Notes under the pieces: model-generated
The model's database searches: none
Told to the model about the DNA's origin: nothing
What the model saw: only the letters and a program-made list of their open reading frames with translations
Shown: in pieces, positions 1 through 7,995 of the stretch
Position numbering within the stretch: position 1 is the first letter of the stretch
How the letters are laid out: each line of letters starts with the position of its first letter
Program-made: the position numbers and the translations under genes
Assembly (NCBI GenBank): GCA_965204565.1
Contig: CBDBEU010000005.1
Location: 1,240,001 to 1,304,000, forward strand
Direction: 5' to 3'
Length of the DNA: 64,000 nucleotides
DNA from: CBDBEU01 sp965204565
GTDB taxonomy: Bacteria > Pseudomonadota > Alphaproteobacteria > Rhizobiales > TMED25

Positions 1-170
1 GGAACGGGATCTGGACGATGACGGCAATATCGACCGGATCGATCACTACGCGTTTGCCGCGGACGGCACCCGGAGCCTGACCCGGAGGGACTTCGACTCA
101 AACGACGACGGCACCATCGACCGGAGCGAGGCCTACACTTACAACGCGAGTGGCAGTCTGACCCGGACCG
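1..170 (+). repeat. Long direct repeat, copy 1
   Basis: About 170 bp, almost identical to 643-811, with an offset of 642 bp (214 codons, a multiple of three). Differences are scattered substitutions. It codes for the Asp-rich repeat unit of the decayed surface protein and shows that the gene grew by in-frame tandem duplication. Confidence 0.8.
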
Positions 171-642
171 AGTTTCGACGATGACGCGGACGGCACCATA
201 GACCGGAGCGGCACCACACGTTTGATGACGACGCGGATCCGGACCGATTTCGCAACCCGGACCATCGACCGGAGCGAGCACTACACGTTTGATGACGACG
301 GCAACCTGATCTTGACCCGGTACAGACTGACGATGACGGGCACTACGACGGCACCTTCAACGACCGGACCGCGCCTACACTTACGACGCGAACGGCACTG
401 ATCCGGGTCGACGACGATGACAATAACGGCACCATCGACCGCAACGCCTACACGCGCGATTCGACCGATTTGGACAGAGACAATGACGGCACCATCGACT
501 GGAGGGCGCACTACACGTATGATGACGACGGCAACCTGATCCGGATCGATTTCGACCACGACAATGACGGTCGACCTGAGCGAGGCCTACACTTACGTGC
601 GAGTGGCAGTCTGATCCGGACCCGGAGGGAACGGGGCAATAT

Positions 643-811
643 GGAACGGGATCTGGACGATGACGGCAATATCGACCGGATCGATCACCAGGCGTTTGCC
701 GCGGACGGCACCCGGAGCCTGACCCGGAGTGACTTCGACTCAGACGACGACGGCACCATCGACCGGAGCGCGCACTACACTTACAACGCGAGTGGCAGTC
801 TGATCCGATGA
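643..811 (+). repeat. Long direct repeat, copy 2
   Basis: Second copy of the 1-170 unit. It lies in the same reading phase as copy 1, although the sequence between the copies is frame-disrupted. Confidence 0.8.
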
Positions 812-1169
812 CCGATTTCGACACCGACGGTGACGGCAGCACTTGGATCAGGTCCGGTATAATGGCGGGATTGATTTCAGCGGCGGGTTTCCGGACCATG
901 CCGGGCTTGAGGTGGTTCAGCTGGGCGGGGACGGCTCCGGGGACGGCGGTACGGATCTGACCATCCAGGACAACTTTGTCTTTGCGGGCGCTTCGGGGAA
1001 TGAGGTCCGGATCGAGGGCGGAAATACGGACACGCTGCGCTTCGACATGGACGACTTTACCGAAGGGGACCGTGTCGATTTCGAAGGAGAGAACTATCGC
1101 AGTTTCACGGCCGACGATGGAACCTGGTCATTCACGGTCGACGCGGATGTCCAGCTGTTCGATATCTGA

Positions 1170-1469
1170 CCCGGTGAGTCCCCGGGAGTCCATGAAGCGC
1201 GACAATGAGTGATCCAATAGCCGCTTCCGGCGCGGACAGGGATGGATGGCCGGCGCGGGGTGAGAATCCTCGGCGTCCGGGTTTGTTTGCCGAAGCCGCG
1301 GTCCGGACAATGGCCAAAAACCGCCGTGGCGGGCGCTGTGCCGGGCCCCGTGTCTGACTGCCCCCCTGTCTGACTGCCCCGTGGTGCAAGGCAAAGCGCC
1401 TGCGCCCCTGACTGTTGATCGACCCGGGCTCAAACGAGTTGCGGGAGGATTGGGCGTGGATGGGATTCA
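1170..1469. other. Non-coding stretch after the repeat gene
   Basis: No convincing gene. It contains a 14-bp tandem repeat (TGTCTGACTGCCCC, twice, near 1353-1382). The short frames here have no recognisable protein features. Confidence 0.5.
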
Positions 1470-1536
1470 CTCCTCCAACCAATCGCGCAATCTTCTCCCA
1501 AAGCTCATCCGGAATAACCAGGCGATCTTCGTTCAT
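1470..1536 (-). pseudogene. IS5-family transposase, N-terminal scrap
   Basis: The minus-strand translation from 1536 begins MNEDRLVIPDELWEKIARLV, the usual opening of IS5-family transposases of the MNEDRLVIPDELW type. After about 20 residues the similarity stops and the frame becomes unrelated. Only the 5' end of a former insertion remains. It supports the view that 1-10 kb is an accessory, IS-scarred region. Confidence 0.65.
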
Positions 1537-1642
1537 TCAAACCTCCATTCTGGAAATTTGAATCAGAGTTCAGACACAATGGGAACCCCCGATGTCAACA
1601 GGCCCTGGAGCGCCGATCTGATCGAGGCGGATCGGATAGCGC

Positions 1643-2503
1643 CTAGAAAGGGCTGTCGGGTCCGGCCACCATCGGCGCGGCCGGATCACGCGCCCAGCCG
1701 AGCAGAGAGTTGTCATAAAGGCTCACATTCTCGTAGCCCAAAAGCTTAAGTGCGAAAAACACGGTGCTCGCCGCAATACCGCCGCCGCAATAAGGAACGA
1801 TCACCCTGGCACCATCGAGCCCGGCACGCGCAAATATCCCGGTGAGTTCACCGACCGTCCGGAAGCAACCTGTCTTTGGGTCGATCAGCTCCTGGGCCGG
1901 AACATTGACACTGCCGGGAATGCGGCCCGCACGGCCATAGACCTGCCCGCCAGTGCCGAGAAACTGCTCGTGCGACAGCGAATGGATGAGGCAGGTGGCA
2001 GCATCGCCAACCATACCTGCAACATCATCACCGGTGACCAGCATGGTGTCCTGCACAACGCCATCGAACGAAGATGGACTGAATTCAGGGATGCCTGTTT
2101 CGACCGGCCGTCTCTCCTCGATCCAGCACTGCCAGCCGCCGTCAAGAATGTGCACATCGCGCGCACCCGACACCGCCAGTACCCACCACACGCGGTGGAT
2201 CACCGAAAAGCTGCCGGCGCCGTAAAGCACGATCGTCGAATCCGCCGTGACGCCAAATCCGGAAAGAACCGAGGCCACATCCGCCGCACCGGCCAGGGTG
2301 AGCGGCACCGGGGCCGTGGCATCGCAAAAATCATCGACCATGTGCAGATAACCGGCACCTGGAATATCGGATTTCCCCCAGCCCTCCCGGCCGCTCTGCC
2401 ACAAGGATGCACCCGAGGGCTGCGCGATGCGCGTCAGCGTGCAGTCGAATACGCGCAGGGTCGGATCGCGCAACCGCGCTTCCAGCCAATCAGGCCCGAC
2501 CAA
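1643..2503 (-). CDS. sseA: Sulfurtransferase, tandem rhodanese (3-mercaptopyruvate sulfurtransferase type)
   Basis: Likely moves sulfane sulfur from 3-mercaptopyruvate or thiosulfate to a thiol acceptor in the cytoplasm. The protein has two rhodanese domains, roughly residues 5-130 and 150-280. The first ends in the usual ILDGGW; the second holds the catalytic loop PYCGGGIAAS with the active Cys near residue 239. About 286 residues is normal for the family. The frame start used here is a TTG, and the open frame continues upstream without a good ATG, so the true start is uncertain by several codons. It is the last gene of a same-strand set with the hotdog dehydratase and the FMN oxidase upstream. 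TST and MST specificity cannot be separated by eye. Confidence 0.8.
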   Translation of the reverse strand: MVGPDWLEARLRDPTLRVFDCTLTRIAQPSGASLWQSGREGWGKSDIPGAGYLHMVDDFCDATAPVPLTLAGAADVASVLSGFGVTADSTIVLYGAGSFSVIHRVWWVLAVSGARDVHILDGGWQCWIEERRPVETGIPEFSPSSFDGVVQDTMLVTGDDVAGMVGDAATCLIHSLSHEQFLGTGGQVYGRAGRIPGSVNVPAQELIDPKTGCFRTVGELTGIFARAGLDGARVIVPYCGGGIAASTVFFALKLLGYENVSLYDNSLLGWARDPAAPMVAGPDSPF

Positions 2504-2574
2504 AAGATCGTCTCTGGGCTCAGGTATTGAAGTGTCCCCCGTCAGGCAGACAAATTACCGGTGCGGCTTCGGCT

Positions 2575-3642
2575 TCATCCAAGAGAGGCGCGCCGCTCCA
2601 CCCAGCTCTGATGGGTGAGGCTCAATACCGTCTCACCGCGCTGGTTGACGCCCTCATTGAGCGAGGTGACGATCCCGAAACGCGCGAATGTTTCATTGTC
2701 GGTCTTGTCGGTGATACGTGTCGAATAGCTGATCGTGTCGCCCGCGCGCACCGGGTTCGGCCACTTCATGTCGAGCACCGCGATTGAAGGGCCGAAAACC
2801 GCGCGGCGGCCGTTGCCGGATGCAGCCATTCCTGCGCGATGCAGAACAAACAGCCGGTTCCAGATCGCCGCGGTATGCCAGCCGCTGGCAATCAGCCCGC
2901 CATAAAGGCTCGCCGCTGCCTTTTCTTCATCGGCATGGAAATATTGCGGGTTGAAGCGGGTTGCAAAACTCAGCATGCCGTCCTTGGAAAAGCGGTGACT
3001 GCCAAGCCGGGCCCGTTCTCCGATCTCGATATCCTCAAACGCGCCAATTTCGGCGGCATTGCCTGGATCAGCGTGCGTCGGCTGGCGAATTTCGGCCAGG
3101 TGATTGTTCTGCCCGCTTGCAATTTCCGGCGCTGGCGGTGTGGCATCCGGATCACGCCGGTCGAACAACTGTACCGGAAGCCAGCTCATTACCTTTTCAT
3201 CGCGCCGGTTGAACACTTCCAGCAGCATGCGAACGATGCCGATGCGCGGCCGGCTTCGCGATGCTCTGATCTCAAGCGGAGTACGCCGGCCCCACAGGCG
3301 ATCGCCCGGGCGTACAAAGCCGAACCATTTGACGTGCTCGACACCCGGAGCTCCAGCGCCTGCGGCGTTGCACAGATAATCGTCGCACATCATCCGCATC
3401 AGCATCGCACAGGAGTGCCAATCACTGGCCACAAGCCCGCCGGCAGGCAATGCCCGAGCCGCTTGTTCATTGAGATGCGCAGAGACCGGGTCGAACTCGC
3501 GCGCGTAGGAAATAATATCGGCTTGTGTGACCTCCACTGCGCCGAAATCGGCAGTAACGCCAGCGCTGAAGTCTTCCCAGTGGATGCGCTCACCGGACCG
3601 GGCTTGTGATGCCGACACGCCTGCGTGGGAAGCCGAACTCAC
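2575..3642 (-). CDS. MaoC-like tandem hotdog dehydratase
   Basis: 355 residues with two hotdog folds. The first has the hydratase motif FDPVSAH (Asp near 51, His near 56). The second, near residues 228-241, has FNPQYFHAD followed by ASLYGGLIASGWHT, a typical MaoC hydratase core. Such tandem proteins hydrate or dehydrate enoyl-CoA substrates or act on mesaconyl-type CoA esters; the substrate here is not evident. The ATG overlaps the stop of the upstream oxidase gene (ATGA), so the two are translationally coupled and probably serve one catabolic route. Confidence 0.8.
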   Translation of the reverse strand: MSSASHAGVSASQARSGERIHWEDFSAGVTADFGAVEVTQADIISYAREFDPVSAHLNEQAARALPAGGLVASDWHSCAMLMRMMCDDYLCNAAGAGAPGVEHVKWFGFVRPGDRLWGRRTPLEIRASRSRPRIGIVRMLLEVFNRRDEKVMSWLPVQLFDRRDPDATPPAPEIASGQNNHLAEIRQPTHADPGNAAEIGAFEDIEIGERARLGSHRFSKDGMLSFATRFNPQYFHADEEKAAASLYGGLIASGWHTAAIWNRLFVLHRAGMAASGNGRRAVFGPSIAVLDMKWPNPVRAGDTISYSTRITDKTDNETFARFGIVTSLNEGVNQRGETVLSLTHQSWVERRASLG

Positions 3643-4889
3643 AGATCAAGGCCGTCGAATTTTTCGGCTCGCACCAGCCGCTCGCGCGTCACTTCGGCGA
3701 TGCTGTTCACTCCCATGAATGCCATGTCGCGATGGATTTCGCTGCGCAGGATTTCCACCGCATGTGCAACGCCGGCATCGCCCCCGATTGCCGCGGCATA
3801 GAGAAATGGCCGGCCGACGAAACAGAATTTGGCACCCAGCGCCAGGGCTTTGAGAACATCGGTTCCGCGCCTGATACCGCTGTCGATCATGATTGTCATC
3901 TCGCCGGCCTCAGCGACAATCCCGGGCAGCACACGCAAGGGCGCGATGGCGCCATCGAGCTGGCGGCCGCCATGGTTGGACACGATGATGCCATCAACAC
4001 CGGCCGCGCGCGCGCGCGCCACGACATTCTTGTTGAGCACCCCCTTGAGCACCAGATTGCCTTTCCACAACCGGCGTATGAGTTCGATATGCGGCCAACT
4101 CAAACGGTCCAGACCGCCGCGCGGGCGTGCCAGCGTGCGCGAAATCATCGGCGAGCGCGGGCCCATATTCTCCACATGCGGCATGCCGTGGAGAACCAGC
4201 GTTCGCATCAGCATGCCGAACAGCCAGCACGGGCGAATGGCAAGGTCCCACATGAAGCGTGGCGAGGGACGGAATGGTTTTCGAAAGCCGCTGCGCCGGG
4301 CGAATTCGAGATTGGCGGCAACCGGCGTGTCGAGCGTCACTGCCATGGTCTCGTATCCGGCAGCCGTGACGCGCTCGACGATTTGCGTGATCAATTCCTC
4401 ATCGCCTGGCAGATAGGCTTGAAACCATGCGGTTGCGCCTGCCTGCCTGACCTTTTCGAGCGTTGTCAGAGCGCCGCCGCTCAGGATCATCGGGATATTG
4501 GCGGCCGCGGCAGAGCGCGCCATCACCACATCGCCCTGATAGGCGCCAAGCGATATGCCGCCCATCGGCGACACACCGAATGGTGAATCATAGCTTTGGC
4601 CGAAGATCGTGGTCGCTTGCGTGCGCCTGGATGTATCTACCAGCGGGTTCGGCATAAAGGCGAACTCCGTATAGACTGAATAGTTTGCGTTGAATGATTC
4701 TTCCCGCTCCGAGGCACTTTTGACGTAACCGAAGATCGGGCGCGGGATATAGCGCCGCGCCGGTGCCTCGAAATCGTCGAGCGAGATAATGCCGCGCAAC
4801 GCCCGCGGCGGCGGCGGCGCATCGGCCGCCCGGCTCGCGGATTCAGTCATCGGCAGTGAGTCGTTGAGGTCTTGCGAAGCGGTGGACAT
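3639..4889 (-). CDS. FMN-dependent alpha-hydroxy-acid oxidase/dehydrogenase
   Basis: 416 residues of the glycolate oxidase/L-lactate dehydrogenase (LldD)/mandelate dehydrogenase family. Visible landmarks: the FMN-site segment SPMGG, the QAYLPGD strand, the catalytic SNHGGRQLD segment near residue 307, and the phosphate-binding IDSGIRRGTDVLKALALGA region. An N-terminal extension of ~35 low-complexity residues precedes the conserved core, so a later start is possible. First gene of the minus-strand set oxidase-hydratase-sulfurtransferase. Substrate (L-lactate, 2-hydroxyacid) is not resolvable from sequence alone. Confidence 0.85.
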   Translation of the reverse strand: MSTASQDLNDSLPMTESASRAADAPPPPRALRGIISLDDFEAPARRYIPRPIFGYVKSASEREESFNANYSVYTEFAFMPNPLVDTSRRTQATTIFGQSYDSPFGVSPMGGISLGAYQGDVVMARSAAAANIPMILSGGALTTLEKVRQAGATAWFQAYLPGDEELITQIVERVTAAGYETMAVTLDTPVAANLEFARRSGFRKPFRPSPRFMWDLAIRPCWLFGMLMRTLVLHGMPHVENMGPRSPMISRTLARPRGGLDRLSWPHIELIRRLWKGNLVLKGVLNKNVVARARAAGVDGIIVSNHGGRQLDGAIAPLRVLPGIVAEAGEMTIMIDSGIRRGTDVLKALALGAKFCFVGRPFLYAAAIGGDAGVAHAVEILRSEIHRDMAFMGVNSIAEVTRERLVRAEKFDGLDL

Positions 4890-5210
4890 GGGCCGGCTCT
4901 TGTCAGGGATTGGCGCGCGGTCAGAGTGAAACGAGCGCTCCTGCTGTCAAAGCGTGGCGTGTTTCATCGCCCGAGGCAAGAGACCCGGCCGCTTCAGTGC
5001 GATACCAGCGTCTGGTCAAACGCGATGGGTTGGCCCGCGATCAACAGCAATTTCCTGTAGGATTATTTTTGTTGATTATCAATTTGTTGGGGAAGGTCTA
5101 CGCGTTTTCTTTGGTGGGCTTTTTGCGCCGGCCCGTTTTTCGTCGTGCCATCCACCGCCCGCAATGCGATCCACGCACCTGCTCCATCGGCAGTTGATAG
5201 AGGCTCCCAG
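4890..5210. other. Intergenic region upstream of the oxidase operon
   Basis: No gene recognised. It must hold the promoter of the minus-strand oxidase operon and the left end of the neighbouring IS remnant. An A+T-rich patch at 5058-5095 is the only compositional feature. I could not identify the terminal inverted repeats of the IS. Confidence 0.45.
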
Positions 5211-6569
5211 ATGTCCGGAAACTCTTTCCGCAAACATCTGTCGATGCCAGGCATGCTTCGTGCGATGCGGGCATGCTTCGCCCGCATCCCCGACCCGATC
5301 AACACAGGTGACTTCAACCTGTCCGACTGCCTGATGTCCGCACTGGCGGTGTTCCCCCGGTGCTTCAGTTTGACCGGGCTTCAGTTTGACCGGGCTTCAG
5401 TTTGACCGGCAGGTGCGCGGCGGCGAGGATCCGGTCCGGGTGCGGAACCTCCGCTCGCTCTTTGGCGTGGAAAAGGTGCCCTCGGACACGCGGATGCGCA
5501 CGCGCCTTGACGCAGTCGACCCGCGCCGCTGCTTCGAGCAGATCCATGCCGCGCTGCAGCGCGGCAAGGTGCTCGAAGGCTGGACGGTCTTCGACGGGCA
5601 TCTGCTGATCTCGGTGGATGGCACCGGCCAGCATTCCTTGCACAAGGTCGGTTGCAGGCGCTGCTGCGTGAAGAGCCACCGCGACGACGGGTCGAAGACG
5701 TACGACCACCAGCCCCTCGGCGCGGCGGTGGTCCACCCCGACCCGAAGGAGGTGTTCCCACTGGCGCCGGAGCCGATCCGGAATGAGGACGGAACCACGA
5801 AGAACGACTGCGAGCGGAACGCCGCGAAGCGTCTCCTCAGCGACCTGCGCCGGGAGCACGCGCACATCAAGGCGGTCATCGTCGAGGACGGGCCGGCGTC
5901 CAACGGACCCCGCATCAGGCATCTGCGGGACAAGGGTTTTCGTTTCATCCTCGGCGCGAAGCCGGGCGACCACGAACTGCTGTTCAGTCGGGTCAAGGCC
6001 AGCGAGACGAAGCAGACACGGGAGACGCGTGACAAGACGACCGGCAGGATGCATCGCTTCGAGTGGGACGCACACCTGCCGCTCAACGACGCGAACTTCG
6101 AGGTGAGGGTCAACATGCTGAACGACGAGGAGACTGACACGAAAGGCACGAAAGGAAAGAGAAAGAGTTTCTCATGGATCACCGATCTCCCGCCGGAGCG
6201 GGACATGGTGATGTCCGTCATGCGGGCCGCCCGCCGCAGATGGGCGATTGAGAACGAAACGTTCCAGACACCCAAGGCGCGGGACGGATATAACTTCGAG
6301 CACAACTTCGGGCACGGCAACAACCATCCGGCGGACGTTTTCGCGACGCTCGCCATGCGCGCCTTCCTGATCGATCAGGTGCAACAGCGCTGCTGCCCGC
6401 TGTTCGGGAAGGCGCGAGAGCACCAGGGGCGTATCCTCTCCCTTTGGGACAAGGGATGCGCAGCCTGTTGCAGAACTTGCGCATCACGGACTGGCAGACT
6501 TTCCATCTCGCCCTGTCAGGGGAGATGAAGAAACCGGAACCCGCAGCCTTGCTTCCCGACGGGCGGTAG
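5211..6569 (+). pseudogene. DDE transposase (ISNCY-like) broken by two frameshifts
   Basis: The translation starting at 5211 (MSGNSFRKHL...) gives the N-terminal region with the LSDCLMSALAVF segment. The frame from 5386 carries the body: DGHLLISVDGTGQ, NDCERNAAKRL, VEDGPASNGP, FILGAKPGDHELL and RRRWAIENETFQ, all landmarks of this transposase type. A 16-bp tandem triplication at 5362-5409 causes the first shift. The second lies near 6450, because the natural C-terminus (MRSLLQNLRITDWQTF to stop at 6567-6569) is in another frame. The element is therefore not autonomous. Confidence 0.85.
5362..5409 (+). repeat. Three perfect tandem copies of a 16-bp unit
   Basis: The unit GCTTCAGTTTGACCGG occurs at 5362-5377, 5378-5393 and 5394-5409. 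Sixteen is not a multiple of three. The copy at 5378 reads LQFDR in the N-terminal frame, and the copy at 5394 reads LQFDR in the frame of the body, so deleting one copy would rejoin the two transposase frames. Confidence 0.9.
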
Positions 6570-6870
6570 CTGCTCCGGCCACGCGCGACAGACATCGTCC
6601 CGCCCTTCGCCGAAACCTCGTTGTCCGGGCAACTGCCCGGCCATCAGCCATGCGCGCGCCGACCGACCGCTCATTGCAGCCCGACCGTAACAGACGTCAA
6701 TGAGAGGGAATTATTCCTACAGGGAATCGCTGCGCGATCAATATCAAGCCTTCCCGTAGCTTTGTTTTGCAGGTACAATAAAATCACTTTTCGGCACCAG
6801 ATACCAGATATTGGTACCGAACTGCAGTTTTTGCACCTGGTTTTGCACTTGGGAGTTCACTGTGCGGCAC
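6570..6870. other. Intergenic region with short hairpin
   Basis: No gene seen. A compact perfect hairpin CCGGGCA-AC-TGCCCGG lies at about 6627-6642, just after the transposase remnant; it is not followed by a T run. The rest is moderately A+T-rich and probably includes the promoter of the secreted protein that follows. Confidence 0.4.
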
Positions 6871-7299
6871 ATGGTCAAAGGCTGGCTGATGGCTTTTGTT
6901 CTTGCAATCCCTCTGGCGGCGCCGGCTGATGCCGACCCGGCAAACAGAGGCGTGGCAGGCAAAAGCGCTGACGCCGTCAGCTCCGCCGCCGGACGAGTCT
7001 GGCAGAGGGTGACTGGTTCCCGGCCCGCCACAATCAATGGGCTGATCCTCTATTCCGGGCGTTTTGGCGGCAACACCCATGTCGTCGGGCCGGAAGGCCG
7101 GATCGCACAACCGCTCGGGATCGGCGCAGTCGGCCCTGTCTCGACCAATGATCGCTGGCGTTGCGGCACCACGGTCAATGGGGCGCGGATCTACGCCACG
7201 GGATTTACCGAAACAGCGGCAACGCAAAAACTCCTTCCCTATGCCAAATCGCGATTTCATTGCAGGCGCCTCAATCGCGGCTCATTGTTGAAACACTAG
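6871..7299 (+). CDS. Small predicted secreted protein of unknown function
   Basis: From the ATG at 6871 the frame gives 142 residues. It starts with a Sec-type signal peptide (MVKGWLMAFVLAIPLAAPADA, cleavage expected after ADA) and continues with a soluble domain of ~120 residues holding two Cys. No known domain is recognised. In-frame codons upstream (6811) are possible but spoil the signal peptide. It stands alone between a dead IS and the WYL remnant. Coding potential is supported only by the signal peptide and frame length. Confidence 0.5.
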   Translation: MVKGWLMAFVLAIPLAAPADADPANRGVAGKSADAVSSAAGRVWQRVTGSRPATINGLILYSGRFGGNTHVVGPEGRIAQPLGIGAVGPVSTNDRWRCGTTVNGARIYATGFTETAATQKLLPYAKSRFHCRRLNRGSLLKH

Positions 7300-7470
7300 A
7301 CCGGTTGCGGCCTCGCTCCGCGCTTTTGCCTTTTCGGTCCTGACCGAATCGCGGTGAAATTTCAGCATCGTTTTATGCGTGAGAGTGCCGTGAGCGGTCT
7401 TATCATGAGCATGCGCGTGCCGCACCATTCGGGGGGAAGAGCCGATGAAATATGTAAACGATGCTTTTGA

Positions 7471-7995
7471 AACCGGACTGACAAATGGTGCATCCCGCCG
7501 TTCAATTTCTGTGACGAGGTTCGCTCGATCGTCGGAGCCATACGCCGTTCCGAGGCGCTTGAGGTGAAATACCAGTCCTTGTCCAGCCCAGAGCCTCGCT
7601 GGCGTTGGATCGCGCCCCACGCCATCGCGTTCGACGGGTTCCGCTGGCACACGCGGGCGTTTTGCGAGACGGACGCGTGCTTCAAGGACTTCCTCTTCTC
7701 CCGTATACTCGGGATCCGCGGGGCGCGGGAAAGCGAAGCGTCGGCCGATGACGACGGCGACTGGCAATCCGAGGTCCGTTGGAAGTCGGCCAACACCCCG
7801 CCCTCTCAGAAACCCAGCCCAAGGTCATGGCGCTCGACTATGGGATGCGTGGGGGCAAGGCGAAGATCAAGGTCCGGCGCGCTGCTCCACTACGCGCTCA
7901 GGCATCTCGGGCTTGGTACCGATCCCGGCGCGAGGAAGCCGCAGAACCAGCAGATCATCCTTCTCAACAGGGAGGTTGTCCATGAAGATCATTGA
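7471..7995 (+). pseudogene. WYL-domain transcriptional regulator, truncated and frameshifted
   Basis: The frame around 7520-7745 reads EVKYQSLSSPEPRWRWIAPHA and then AFDGFRWHTRAFC...FKDFLFSRIL, the standard WYL ligand-binding domain. An in-frame stop at 7468-7470 removes the N-terminal winged helix-turn-helix. Near 7755-7780 the frame shifts to HPALSETQPKVMALDYGM and GGKAKIKVRRA, then returns to the first frame for ALLHYALRHLGLGTDP...LLNREVVHEDH. The two shifts compensate. WYL proteins commonly control anti-phage operons (BrxR, CapW), which suits the two genes downstream. Its last codons overlap the start of the sigma-like gene by 14 bp. Confidence 0.75.

Larger units (their letters stand above)
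1..1169 (+). pseudogene. Decayed Asp-rich repeat surface/RTX-like protein, C-terminal part
   Basis: The frame enters from the left edge, so the start is outside the window. The translation is a chain of short Asp/Gly repeats of the form DxDDDGTIDR...YTYDxDGNLIR, as in calcium-binding repeat proteins. The final ~108 residues (843-1169) have the look of the C-terminal end of large secreted adhesins (LTIQD...G..D.LRFD motif and a hydrophobic ending). The repeat frame (1-180 and 470-811) and the C-terminal frame (843-1169) differ, and 181-470 holds recognisable repeats in shifting frames. I therefore read this as one gene broken by several indels. The identity is only family-level: an extracellular Ca-binding repeat protein is an inference from composition and the tail. 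Confidence 0.6.

Noticed and set aside
1..811. CRISPR-like appearance of the regular repeats
   Set aside because: The repeats are long, codon-phased and degenerate, encode Asp-rich protein, and have no uniform spacers.
381..899. Long minus-strand frame opposite the Asp-rich repeats
   Set aside because: It is antisense to a GC-rich repeat, has Arg/Ser/Cys-rich composition typical of shadow frames, and matches nothing.
5397..6356. 319-codon minus-strand frame under the transposase
   Set aside because: Antisense shadow of the DDE transposase, which has clear family motifs on the plus strand.
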